Source: Maricaulis sp. (GTDB lineage: Bacteria > Pseudomonadota > Alphaproteobacteria > Caulobacterales > Maricaulaceae). Taken from it: a stretch of 64,000 nt of DNA. The translations under genes and the position numbers were made by a program. The notes under the pieces are model-generated. The model saw only the letters and a program-made list of their open reading frames with translations, did not search any database and had not been told where the DNA came from. Every line of letters begins with the position of its first letter. Position 1 is the stretch's first letter. Of the stretch, positions 36,221-45,113 are shown in pieces. Location: positions 1 through 64,000 of the forward strand of contig NZ_JASBRI010000020.1 in the NCBI RefSeq assembly GCF_030149515.1. Direction: 5' to 3'.

Positions 36221-37708
36221 ATGACCACCGCGCTGCAGCCGTTCATCGAGGACGACGCCCAAATAACCGATGCCGATACGGCCCCCCACAATCTGGAGGC
36301 CGAACAGGCCTTCCTGGGTGCTCTCCTGTACGACAACGAGATGTACCACCGGGTCGCGGACTGGCTGAAACCCGGACATTTCTACGACCCCGTCCATGGC
36401 CGCATCTTCGAGACCGCCGCCGATCTGATCGGCAGGGGCTCGCTGGCCGATGCCGTAGTCCTGAAGACCCAGTTCGACCGCGATGACGGGCTCAAGGAAA
36501 TCGGCGGCACGACCTATCTCGCCGTTCTGATGGAAGGTGCGGTGACGGGCAATGCGGCCGTCGAATACGCCAAGATCATCTACGAACTGGCCCTGCGCCG
36601 CGAACTGATCCGGATCGGCAACGATCTGGCCAATGCGGCCAGCGCCGACGCCGAGATCGAGGCGCGCGCCCTCATCCAGGACATCGAACAGCAGCTCTAT
36701 AATCTCGCCGAGGAAGGCTCGTCCTCGCGCGGCTTCGTCAGCTTCAAGCAGGCGCTGACGGAATCGGTGGAGACGGCCGCTGCAGCCTATGAGCGCGATG
36801 GCGGCCTGGCCGGCATTTCCTCCGGCCTGGCCGAGCTGGACCGCAAGCTGGGCGGGCTCCACCCGTCCGACCTCATCATCCTCGCCGGCCGGCCCTCGAT
36901 GGGCAAAACCTCGCTGGCGACCAATATCGCCTTCAACGTGGCCAAGGCCTATCAGTACGAGGACCAGCCGGACGGTTCACGCAAGACCGTTCGCGGCGGC
37001 ATCGTCGGATTCTATTCGCTGGAAATGTCCGCCGAACAGCTCGCCACCCGCCTGATCGCCGATCACACATCCATCCCCGGCTACATGATCCGCCAGGGCA
37101 CGATCGACGAGGCCCAGTACGGCGAGATCCGCGACGGGGTGCTGGAGATCCAGAGCCTGCCGCTTTATATCGACGACACCGGCGGCCTGCCGATCTCGGC
37201 ACTGGCCGCCCGGGCCCGGCGCCTGAAACGGACGCACGGACTGGACCTGATCGTGGTCGACTACCTGCAGCTGGTAACCGCTTCGCGGACCCGTGCCGGC
37301 GCCAGCCGGGTGGAAGAGGTCTCGGAAGTGACCCAGCACCTAAAGGCGCTGGCCAAGGAACTCAACGTGCCGGTGATTGCCCTGTCGCAGCTGTCGCGCC
37401 AGGTGGAGAACCGCGACGACAAGAAGCCCCAGCTCTCGGACCTGCGCGAATCCGGCTCGATCGAGCAGGACGCTGACGTTGTGATGTTCGTTTACCGCGA
37501 AGCCTATTACAAGGAACGGGAGAAGCCGCGCGAGGACACGCCGGAATATCTCGCCTGGGAAGAAGAGTTCCGCCGAATTGAGAAAGTCGCTGAGGTCATT
37601 ATCGGGAAGCAGCGTCACGGCCCGATCGGATCGGCTAAGCTCGCCTTTGACGGCATGCTGACCAAGTTCACCGATCTCGAGACCCGGTATGACGACGATC
37701 CGCACTGA
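36221..37708 (+). CDS. dnaB: Replicative DNA helicase DnaB
   Basis: This 495-residue hexameric helicase unwinds DNA at the fork. The N-terminal primase-interacting domain (PHNLEAEQAFLGALLYDN; about 20-125) is followed by the RecA-like domain with Walker A GRPSMGKTS (about 224-232) and LDLIVVDYLQL as Walker B. The sensor region reads LSQLSRQVENRDDKKPQLSDLRESGSIEQDAD in stretches. A 20-base overlap with alr follows. Confidence 0.97.
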   Translation: MTTALQPFIEDDAQITDADTAPHNLEAEQAFLGALLYDNEMYHRVADWLKPGHFYDPVHGRIFETAADLIGRGSLADAVVLKTQFDRDDGLKEIGGTTYLAVLMEGAVTGNAAVEYAKIIYELALRRELIRIGNDLANAASADAEIEARALIQDIEQQLYNLAEEGSSSRGFVSFKQALTESVETAAAAYERDGGLAGISSGLAELDRKLGGLHPSDLIILAGRPSMGKTSLATNIAFNVAKAYQYEDQPDGSRKTVRGGIVGFYSLEMSAEQLATRLIADHTSIPGYMIRQGTIDEAQYGEIRDGVLEIQSLPLYIDDTGGLPISALAARARRLKRTHGLDLIVVDYLQLVTASRTRAGASRVEEVSEVTQHLKALAKELNVPVIALSQLSRQVENRDDKKPQLSDLRESGSIEQDADVVMFVYREAYYKEREKPREDTPEYLAWEEEFRRIEKVAEVIIGKQRHGPIGSAKLAFDGMLTKFTDLETRYDDDPH

Positions 37709-38798
37709 ACCCCGCGCCGAACCCGCACCGCGCCTGATCATCGATCTGGCGACCATACAGAACAATTACTCCAGGCTACGCGACCTCGCCCCGGCCGCCG
37801 ATGCGGGCGCAGTGGTGAAGGCGAACGGCTATGGTCTGGGCGCGGCCGAGATCGTGCCGGCCCTGGCCGATGCCGGCTGCCGGACCTTCTATGTCGCCCA
37901 CACGTCCGAAGCCCGCGAAGCGCGCGACGCGCTGGCCGGACGCGCGGCCGACATCTATGTCTTCAACGGGTTCTGGCCGTCCGAACTGCCGGCCCTGCGC
38001 AAGGCCGGCATTTTCCCGGTCATCAACGAGCTGGCGCAATTGGAACAGTTGCGCGAACTGGCGCCCGACCTGCCCTGCGCGATCCATTTCGATACCGGGA
38101 TGAACCGGCTGGGCCTTGGCGCCGAGGAGACCGAGGCCCTGATTGCTGACCCGGCCCGGCTCGACGCCATCGATGTGCGGCAGATCATGAGCCATCTGGC
38201 CTGCGGCGACATGCCTGACCATCCGCTGAACGCCCGCCAGCGCGAACGCTTCACGCGTATCCGTGCGGCCTTCCCAGGCATTCCGGCCAGCCTGTCCAAT
38301 TCGGCGGGCATCCTGTTGGGACCGGATTATCATTTCGACGTGCTGCGCCCCGGCCTCGCCCTGTTCGGCGGCGTTCCCGCGCCGGGCCATCCCTCGCCCT
38401 TCGAACCGGCCGTCACCATCGACGCCCCCATCCTGCAGATCCGCACCCTGCGCCCCGGCGACACGATCGGCTATGGCGCAACCTATACCGCCGGCGAAGC
38501 GCGCCGGGTTGCCACCGTTGCGGCCGGCTATGCCGACGGCCTGCTGCGCGCGTTCGGCAATGGCGGCTATGGCCGGATCGGGGAGACTCGCGTACCCATT
38601 CTCGGACGGGTGTCGATGGACCTGATCGGCGTCGACGTCACCGAAGCCGGCCCCGTGGCACCGGGCGATCCGGTCTGTTTCCTGGGCGGCGATATCGAGG
38701 ACATGGCCGACAGCGCCGCGACCATTTCGTACGAATTCCTGGTGCGGCTGGGTCTGCGTTTCCACCGCATCTACAAACCGGCCGCCAAGCGGCGCTGA
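37689..38798 (+). CDS. alr: Alanine racemase
   Basis: This 369-residue PLP enzyme makes D-alanine for peptidoglycan. The PLP lysine is Lys44 in AVVKANGYGLGAAEI, and the second catalytic residue region is GYGATYTAGEARRVATVAAGYADG. The start lies 20 bases inside dnaB, giving a short N-terminal extension before the barrel. A later in-frame start would remove conserved strand residues. The dnaB-alr-radA order is common in alphaproteobacteria. Confidence 0.93.
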   Translation: MTTIRTEPRAEPAPRLIIDLATIQNNYSRLRDLAPAADAGAVVKANGYGLGAAEIVPALADAGCRTFYVAHTSEAREARDALAGRAADIYVFNGFWPSELPALRKAGIFPVINELAQLEQLRELAPDLPCAIHFDTGMNRLGLGAEETEALIADPARLDAIDVRQIMSHLACGDMPDHPLNARQRERFTRIRAAFPGIPASLSNSAGILLGPDYHFDVLRPGLALFGGVPAPGHPSPFEPAVTIDAPILQIRTLRPGDTIGYGATYTAGEARRVATVAAGYADGLLRAFGNGGYGRIGETRVPILGRVSMDLIGVDVTEAGPVAPGDPVCFLGGDIEDMADSAATISYEFLVRLGLRFHRIYKPAAKRR

Positions 38799-38812
38799 CA
38801 ACACGAAGAGCC

Positions 38813-40189
38813 ATGGCCCGTTCCGATACCGTCTATGTCTGCCAGGCCTGTGGTTCGACACATCCCAAATGGGCCGGCCGCTGCGACGATTGCGGCGAGT
38901 GGAACACGCTGGTCGAGGAAGCGGCTCCGGCGCCGCTGGGCACCCAGGCCAGCGCCCCGAAACGGCGCGGCCGGGCGGCCCGGCTGGACCTCGTCGACCT
39001 GGGGGCGGAAACCCCCGAAACGCCGCGCCTGATCTCCGGGATCACCGAACTCGACCGCGTCTGCGGCGGCGGTCTCGTGCCGGGGTCGGCCATTCTGGTC
39101 GGCGGCGATCCGGGAATCGGCAAGTCGACCCTGCTGCTGCAGCTGATGGCCCGTATCGCTTCGCAAGACACGCGCGCCATCTACATTTCCGGCGAGGAGG
39201 CGATCGACCAGGTGCGCCGCCGCGCCAAGCGGCTGGGCCTCGCCCAGGCACCGGTCGCCCTCGCGGCGGAAACCTCGCTGAACGACATTCTCGACGGGCT
39301 GAAGAGCGAAGGGCCCGATATCGTGGTCATCGACTCGATCCAGACGCTGTGGTCCGACCAGCTCGCCGCCGCACCGGGCACGGTGGCCCAGGTCCGCGCC
39401 TGCGCCCAGGAACTGGTGCGCTTCGCCAAGAAGCGCAATTGCACGGTCATCCTCGTCGGCCACGTCACCAAGGACGGACAGATCGCGGGACCGCGCGTGG
39501 TCGAACACATGGTCGATGCCGTGCTCTATTTCGAAGGCGAGCGCTCGCACCAGTTCCGCATCCTGCGCGCCGTGAAGAACCGGTTCGGCCCGACCGACGA
39601 GATCGGCGTGTTCGAGATGGGCGACATGGGCCTGGCCGAAGTCGCCAATCCGTCCTCGCTCTTTCTCGACGGGCGCGGTGAAGCCAATCCCGGCGCCGCG
39701 GTCTTTGCCGGCATGGAGGGCACGCGGCCGGTCCTGTCGGAAATCCAGGCCCTGGTCGCCCCGGCCGCCTTCGGCACGCCGCGGCGGGCCGTGGTGGGCT
39801 GGGATTCCGGGCGCCTGGCCATGGTGCTGGCCGTGCTGGAAGCGCGCTGCGGCTTCAACATTTCCAATCGCGACATATTTCTCAATGTGGCGGGCGGGTT
39901 GAAGATCACCGAGCCGGCGGCCGATCTGGCTGTCGCCGCGGCGATCGTTTCCTCCGCCATGGACGTGGCCCTGCCGGCCAAGGGCGTCGTTTACGGAGAA
40001 ATCAGTCTTTCCGGCGATGTTCGTCCTGTCGGCCGCAGTGATTCGCGCCTGAAGGAGGCCGCCAAGCTGGGCTTCACCGAAGCGATCGCCCCGCAGGCCG
40101 CCGCCGACGAAAAGGCGCCAATACGCGTGCGCGGCGTGGCCACGGCACTCGATTTGGTGCAAACTTTGAAGGCCTTGGCGGGCGAATAA
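38813..40189 (+). CDS. radA: DNA repair protein RadA
   Basis: This 458-residue RadA/Sms is a branch-migration helicase. It has an N-terminal four-Cys zinc finger (C10, C13, C24, C27), Walker A GGDPGIGKST (97-106), the family-specific KNRFG motif and a C-terminal Lon-like domain (about 285-455, ending with the GVATALDLVQTL region). It is 14 bases after alr. Confidence 0.96.
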   Translation: MARSDTVYVCQACGSTHPKWAGRCDDCGEWNTLVEEAAPAPLGTQASAPKRRGRAARLDLVDLGAETPETPRLISGITELDRVCGGGLVPGSAILVGGDPGIGKSTLLLQLMARIASQDTRAIYISGEEAIDQVRRRAKRLGLAQAPVALAAETSLNDILDGLKSEGPDIVVIDSIQTLWSDQLAAAPGTVAQVRACAQELVRFAKKRNCTVILVGHVTKDGQIAGPRVVEHMVDAVLYFEGERSHQFRILRAVKNRFGPTDEIGVFEMGDMGLAEVANPSSLFLDGRGEANPGAAVFAGMEGTRPVLSEIQALVAPAAFGTPRRAVVGWDSGRLAMVLAVLEARCGFNISNRDIFLNVAGGLKITEPAADLAVAAAIVSSAMDVALPAKGVVYGEISLSGDVRPVGRSDSRLKEAAKLGFTEAIAPQAAADEKAPIRVRGVATALDLVQTLKALAGE

Positions 40190-40201
40190 GGAGCAACGCC
40201 G

Positions 40202-40846
40202 ATGGACAGCACCCTAAGCGCATTCGACGGGATCGGTCTCGCCCTCCTTCTCGCATCGGGTCTGCTGGCACTGGTACGCGGCTTCGTCCGCGAAGCGTTG
40301 TCGGTCACGGCCTTCGTCGCCGCCTCGCTGGCAACGCTCTGGTCCCTGCCCGCCTTCATCGGCCCGGCGCGCGACATTATCGATCCGGACTGGCTCGCCC
40401 CGCTCGCCATCGGCGGCTTCGTTTTCATCGTGATCTATCTCGCCGTCACCTTCGTGACGAGTTCGCTGTCGAAAGGTCTGGCCAAGGGCGAGGATGTCAA
40501 TGTCGTCGACCGGACGCTGGGTTTCGCATTCGGCCTTGTCCGCGGCATGGTTCTCTTGGGTCTGGGTGTGATTTTCCTCGCCGCCACCTTCGGCGAAAAC
40601 GGCCGTCCGCCCGGCTGGGTTACAGAAGCGCGCATCTATCCCATGGTCAGCGCCACCGCACGCGCCCTGCAGACGCTGGCACCGGAAACCTCGCGCCTGG
40701 CCGAGACCCGGCCCCTGCCCGGCGGCGAGCGCGACCCGATTGCAGAAACAATAAGAAATAATGACAGCTCCTATAGAAGCCGCGACCGAAACCGACTAGA
40801 TGAGCTCATCGGTTCGACCACGGATGACCAGGACGACGACGGATGA
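40202..40846 (+). CDS. cvpA: CvpA-family membrane protein
   Basis: This 214-residue protein has four membrane helices in the first ~140 residues (ALLLASGLLALVRGFVREALS is typical CvpA) and a polar C-terminal tail of about 70 residues containing DPIAETIRNNDSSYRSRDRN. CvpA homologues lie upstream of purF in many proteobacteria and affect colicin V export and envelope homeostasis. The stop overlaps the purF ATG by four bases. Confidence 0.9.
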   Translation: MDSTLSAFDGIGLALLLASGLLALVRGFVREALSVTAFVAASLATLWSLPAFIGPARDIIDPDWLAPLAIGGFVFIVIYLAVTFVTSSLSKGLAKGEDVNVVDRTLGFAFGLVRGMVLLGLGVIFLAATFGENGRPPGWVTEARIYPMVSATARALQTLAPETSRLAETRPLPGGERDPIAETIRNNDSSYRSRDRNRLDELIGSTTDDQDDDG

Positions 40847-42324
40847 GCTGCAACCCCGCCATTCCTGCCACGCTGACCTACGATCCCGAGACAGATCGGC
40901 CGCAGGAAGAATGCGGTGTTTTCGCTGTTTACGGGGCCGAGGACGCCGGCGTGCTCACGGCGCTCGGGCTTCACGCGCTGCAACACAGGGGTCAGGAAGC
41001 CTGCGGCATCGCGACCCATGACGGGTCGCGTTTCCATATCGAACGCTATCTGGGCCTGGTGGGCGAAAACTTCACCTCGCCGGACATGCCGCAACGCCTG
41101 CCCGGACGCGTGGCGATCGGTCATGCCCGCTATTCCACGCAGGGCGCCTCGGTGCTGCGCAATGTCCAGCCGCTCTATTCCGACGTACGCGGCGGCGGCA
41201 TCGCGCTCGCTCACAACGGCAATCTGACCAATGCCCGCGTTCTGCGCGAAGAACTGGTCAATCACGGCGCGATCTTCCAGTCGACCTCGGATTCGGAAGT
41301 CGTCCTGCACCTCGCGGCCCAGTCGAAGAAGACCAAGCTGACCAATCGTGTGCTGCAGGCGCTGAAACAGGTCCAGGGCGCATTTGCCTTTATCGCGCTG
41401 GTCAATGACCGGCTGATCGCGGCCCGCGACCCCTACGGCATTCGGCCTCTCGTGATGGGCAAGCTGGGCAATGCAACCATTTTCGCATCCGAGACCTGTG
41501 CGCTGGACATGGTGGGTGCCACCTTCGAGCGCGACGTGGAGCCCGGTGAAGCCGTGGTCGTAAATGAAGAGGGTGTGCGCACGGAACGCTTCGCCCCGGC
41601 GCATCCGGCCCGGGTCTGCGCCTTCGAATACATCTATTTCGCCCGGCCCGACTCCGTCATCGGCGGCCGCAGCGTCTACGAGGCGCGCAAGCAGATGGGC
41701 CGCCAGCTGGCGCTGGAAACCCCGGCCGATGTGGATGTCGTCATTCCGGTGCCCGACAGCGGCGTACCCGCAGCGATCGGCTTTTCGGAAGCTTCGGGCA
41801 TCCCCTTCGAAATGGGCATTATCCGCTCCCACTTCGTCGGACGGACCTTCATCCAGCCCACCCAGGACCGGCGCGACCTGTCGGTGCGCCGCAAGCACTC
41901 GGCCAATGCCGCCGCCGTGCGCGGCAAGCGGGTTCTGCTGATCGACGATTCCATCGTGCGCGGCACGACCTCGCTGAAGATCGTGCGCATGATGCGCGAT
42001 GCCGGTGCCGCCGAAGTCCATTTCCGCTCGGCCTGTCCGCCGATCAAATTCCCCGACTTCTACGGTATCGACATGGCCGGCCGTTCCGAACTGATCGCGG
42101 CAAACATGGAGATCGGGGAGATGACCGAAAAGCTCGAGGCCGACAGCCTCGGCTTCCTCTCGGTCGAGGGCCTCTACGAAGCCGTCATCGGCGGGCCGCG
42201 CAACGACAAGGCGCCCCAGCTGGCCGACCACTATTTCACCGGCGAATATCCGACCCGGCTCGTCGACCATGACCGGGACCTGTCCGCCAAGGAATTCCAG
42301 CTCTCGCTACTGGTGGACGCATGA
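40843..42324 (+). CDS. purF: Amidophosphoribosyltransferase
   Basis: This 493-residue enzyme performs the first step of purine synthesis, PRPP plus glutamine to phosphoribosylamine. A 23-residue leader precedes the catalytic Cys24 (EECGVFAVYG), which would be exposed by removing the leader, as in Bacillus-type enzymes. The PRPP loop reads VLLIDDSIVRGTTS. The two Cys that ligate an Fe-S cluster just before the FTGxYPT block in Bacillus PurF are replaced here (DHYFTGEYPT). ATGA overlaps occur with cvpA and with the next gene. Confidence 0.95.
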   Translation: MSCNPAIPATLTYDPETDRPQEECGVFAVYGAEDAGVLTALGLHALQHRGQEACGIATHDGSRFHIERYLGLVGENFTSPDMPQRLPGRVAIGHARYSTQGASVLRNVQPLYSDVRGGGIALAHNGNLTNARVLREELVNHGAIFQSTSDSEVVLHLAAQSKKTKLTNRVLQALKQVQGAFAFIALVNDRLIAARDPYGIRPLVMGKLGNATIFASETCALDMVGATFERDVEPGEAVVVNEEGVRTERFAPAHPARVCAFEYIYFARPDSVIGGRSVYEARKQMGRQLALETPADVDVVIPVPDSGVPAAIGFSEASGIPFEMGIIRSHFVGRTFIQPTQDRRDLSVRRKHSANAAAVRGKRVLLIDDSIVRGTTSLKIVRMMRDAGAAEVHFRSACPPIKFPDFYGIDMAGRSELIAANMEIGEMTEKLEADSLGFLSVEGLYEAVIGGPRNDKAPQLADHYFTGEYPTRLVDHDRDLSAKEFQLSLLVDA

Positions 42325-43037
42325 CCCCAATCGATCTCAAAGGCCGCCTCGCTCTGGTGAGCGGGGCGTCGCGCGGTATCGGCTATGCCCTGGCGCTGGA
42401 ACTGGCCAGGGCCGGAGCCCACGTCATCGCCACCGCCCGCACCCAGGGCGGTCTGGAAGAGCTGGACGACGCGATCCGCACTGCCGGCGGCACGGCCACC
42501 CTGGTTCCCATGGACCTGATGTCGGAAGACGGGATCGAGCAGCTTGGCCAGATCGTCAACGAACGCTGGGGCAAGCTGGACATTCTCCTCGCCAATGCCG
42601 GCGCGCTGGGCGAGCTGACACCCGCCGCTCAGGTCAAGGCCAAGACCTGGCAGAATGTCGTCGGCATCAACCTGATCGCCCCGGCCCGCATGATCCGCGC
42701 CTTCGAGGGACCGCTCCTGGCCTCGGACGCCGGCCGCGCCGTCTTCGTGTCCTCGGGTGCCGCCGGGTCGCGCCGCGCCTTCTGGGCGCCCTACGCCGCG
42801 TCCAAGGCGGGCCTTGATGCACTGGTCCAGTCCTGGGCGAACGAACACGTCAACAATCCCGGCCTGCGCATCAATGTGGTCTATCCCGGAGCCATGCGCA
42901 CCCGCATGCGCGCCAAGGCCTTCCCCGGAGAGGATCCGAACTCGCTTCCCGAACCGGCAGCGCTGTGGCCCATGGTGGCCGAACTGGTTTCGCCGGAGTG
43001 CAAGCGCCATGGCGAAATCGTGAGTTTCAGGGGATAG
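42321..43037 (+). CDS. Short-chain dehydrogenase/reductase
   Basis: This 238-residue classical SDR has the cofactor loop SGASRGIGYALALELA, NAG at about residue 90 and the catalytic Ser with YAASK (Ser near 149, Tyr near 161). The substrate is unknown. The start overlaps the purF stop by four bases, and purF-SDR pairs are frequent in alphaproteobacteria. It lacks features that would suggest fabG. Confidence 0.88.
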   Translation: MTPIDLKGRLALVSGASRGIGYALALELARAGAHVIATARTQGGLEELDDAIRTAGGTATLVPMDLMSEDGIEQLGQIVNERWGKLDILLANAGALGELTPAAQVKAKTWQNVVGINLIAPARMIRAFEGPLLASDAGRAVFVSSGAAGSRRAFWAPYAASKAGLDALVQSWANEHVNNPGLRINVVYPGAMRTRMRAKAFPGEDPNSLPEPAALWPMVAELVSPECKRHGEIVSFRG

Positions 43038-43117
43038 CACACCCCGTCCGTCAACTTGACGTGAAAGGCCGGCCCGCGGCTTTCGCCCGGCGGCAGGGCC
43101 TGCTAGCCCGTCAGGCC

Positions 43118-43597
43118 ATGACTGACCGTCCCGACATCGAATTCGTCCGCCTGTCCGATATCCCGCGCGCGGAAATCAACGCGCACATGTCGGATCCACG
43201 CGTGGGCCGCCATCTGCCCTTGCTGGCCGGCCGTTGGGACCAGGCCGCGTGCGATGCCTTCCTGGCAGCCAAGCAGGCTTGCTGGGACCGCGACGGGCTG
43301 GGTCACTGGGCCATTCTCTGCGATGGCACATATGCCGGCTGGGGCGGTTTCCAGAAGGAGGACGGGGAATGGGATTTCGGCCTGGTGCTGAAACCGTCGC
43401 ATTTCGGACTGGGCGCACGCATCGCCCGCAAGGCGCTGGCATTCGCGCGCGCTGACGATCGTATTCCCTACGTCACCCTCCTGCTGGCCCCGTCGCGCCG
43501 GAATTTGCGAGGGCTGGACCGGCTGGGCGCCCGGCCTGTTGGCGAAGCCGTGCACGAGGGCCAGCGCTTTCTCAAATTCCAGCTGGATACGGCCTAG
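43118..43597 (+). CDS. GNAT-family N-acetyltransferase
   Basis: This 159-residue protein has a GNAT-like strand-helix order: a central GGFQKEDGEWDFGLVLKP strand pair, GLGARIARKALAFA as the likely acetyl-CoA helix, and a C-terminal LDRLGARPVGE strand seen in RimJ/RimL-like enzymes. The substrate is unknown. ATG 43118 is chosen because the preceding part of the frame overlaps the SDR gene and has no family character. Confidence 0.75.
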   Translation: MTDRPDIEFVRLSDIPRAEINAHMSDPRVGRHLPLLAGRWDQAACDAFLAAKQACWDRDGLGHWAILCDGTYAGWGGFQKEDGEWDFGLVLKPSHFGLGARIARKALAFARADDRIPYVTLLLAPSRRNLRGLDRLGARPVGEAVHEGQRFLKFQLDTA

Positions 43598-43598
43598 C

Positions 43599-43635
43599 CA
43601 CAATGGGCCGCTTGCCATCGCGGCCGGCCATTGTG
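43599..43635. terminator. Hairpin between convergent GNAT and der genes
   Basis: CACAATGG (43599-43606) is exactly complementary to CCATTGTG (43628-43635), with further GGCC/GGCC pairing inside. It begins two bases after the GNAT stop and ends eight bases before the der stop. There is no T-run, so a bidirectional transcription barrier is plausible but not certain. Confidence 0.45.
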
Positions 43636-43643
43636 CAGGGGTC

Positions 43644-45029
43644 CTAGGCCTTCTTCCCGCCGGACCCGCCGCGATCGCCGTCCACATAGGGATTCTTGCC
43701 CGCCTTCACGATCAGGCGAATGGGCACGCCGGGCAGCTCGAAGGCCTCGCGCAGGCCGTTGACCAGATAGCGCTTGTAGCTTTCCGGCAGGTCAGCGGCG
43801 CGCGAGCACATCATGACGAAGGTCGGCGGACGGCCCTTGGTCTGGGTGATATAGCGCGGCTTGATACGCCTGCCGTTTACCGATGGCGGCGGATGCCGCT
43901 CGATCATCTCGTGCAGCCAGTCATTCAGGTCGCGCGTCTTGACCTTGGCGTCCCAGTCCTCGTGCAGCTTGGCCAGGGCCGGCATCAGCATGTCGAGCCC
44001 CTTTTTCTTGACTGCCGAGATAGGCAGGATCGGCGCGCCCGTCATCTGGGGCAAAAGGCGTTCGAACTCCACCCGGATATCCTTGATGAAGGCCTCGCGG
44101 TTCTCAACCAGATCCATCTTGGACACGGCGATCGCGACCGCCCGGCCTTCCTTGTAGGCCATGTCGGCCAGGTGCAGGTCCTGCTTTTCCAGCGGGTGGC
44201 CGGCATCCATCAGCAGGAGCACGACCTCGGCAAACTTCACGGCACGCAGCGTATCGGCGGCACTCATGCGCTCCAGCCGGTCGGAAACCTTGCCGCGTTT
44301 CCTCAGACCCGCGGTATCGTGCAGGCGCACGCGCCGCCCGTCCCACATCCAGTCGACGGATATGGCGTCGCGGGTGATCCCCGCCTCCGGACCGGTGATC
44401 AGGCGTTCCTCGCCGATCAGCGCGTTGATCAGCGTGGATTTTCCGGCATTGGGCCGGCCGATCACGGCGATGCGCAGCGGCGGCTCGTCCTCGCGGTCGC
44501 GATGGCGTTTGGCGGCCCTGGCCAGATCGCCCAGCCCCTCTTCCACCGCCTCGTAGAGTTCGCCGATACCGCCGCCATGGGCGGCCGAGAGCGGTACCGG
44601 TTCACCAAGACCCAGGGCATAGGCGTCCATCAGCCCGCCTTCGCCGATCCGGCCCTCGCACTTGTTGGCCACCAGTACGACCGGCTTGCCCGAGCGGCGG
44701 ATGACATCGGCGAAGGTCTGATCCAGCGGTGTGACACCGGTGCGTGCATCGACCAGGAACAGGCACAGATCGGCGTCGCGAAGCGCGATCTCTGTCTGGG
44801 TGCGCATCTCTGCGTCCAGCCCCGCCTTCTCGCCATCGTCATAGCCGGCGGTGTCGATGAGCAGGAGCGACATGTCGCCCAGCCGGCCGCGCGCTTCGCG
44901 GCGGTCGCGGGTCACGCCCGGGCGGTCGTCGACAATGGCCAACGGCTTGCCGGCCAGCCGGTTGAAAAGGGTTGATTTTCCCACATTCGGCCGTCCCACG
45001 ACGGCGATGCGGGGCAGATGTGCAGTCAT
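43644..45029 (-). CDS. der: GTPase Der (EngA)
   Basis: This 461-residue protein has two tandem G domains with P-loops GRPNVGKSTLFNRLAGK (near residue 9) and GRPNAGKSTLINALIGEE (about 192), and a C-terminal KH-like domain. The final ~20 residues are Gly/Lys-rich. Der acts in 50S subunit assembly. The order yfgM-like, bamB, der is the same as in E. coli. Confidence 0.97.
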   Translation of the reverse strand: MTAHLPRIAVVGRPNVGKSTLFNRLAGKPLAIVDDRPGVTRDRREARGRLGDMSLLLIDTAGYDDGEKAGLDAEMRTQTEIALRDADLCLFLVDARTGVTPLDQTFADVIRRSGKPVVLVANKCEGRIGEGGLMDAYALGLGEPVPLSAAHGGGIGELYEAVEEGLGDLARAAKRHRDREDEPPLRIAVIGRPNAGKSTLINALIGEERLITGPEAGITRDAISVDWMWDGRRVRLHDTAGLRKRGKVSDRLERMSAADTLRAVKFAEVVLLLMDAGHPLEKQDLHLADMAYKEGRAVAIAVSKMDLVENREAFIKDIRVEFERLLPQMTGAPILPISAVKKKGLDMLMPALAKLHEDWDAKVKTRDLNDWLHEMIERHPPPSVNGRRIKPRYITQTKGRPPTFVMMCSRAADLPESYKRYLVNGLREAFELPGVPIRLIVKAGKNPYVDGDRGGSGGKKA

Positions 45030-45113
45030 GCGTTTGCGCCTTGGAGCCCGCCCGCGTGATTAGCAAATCGCGCGGGCGGCTCAAACTTCTTGTTGAAGGC
45101 GCAGTCCTGGCGC

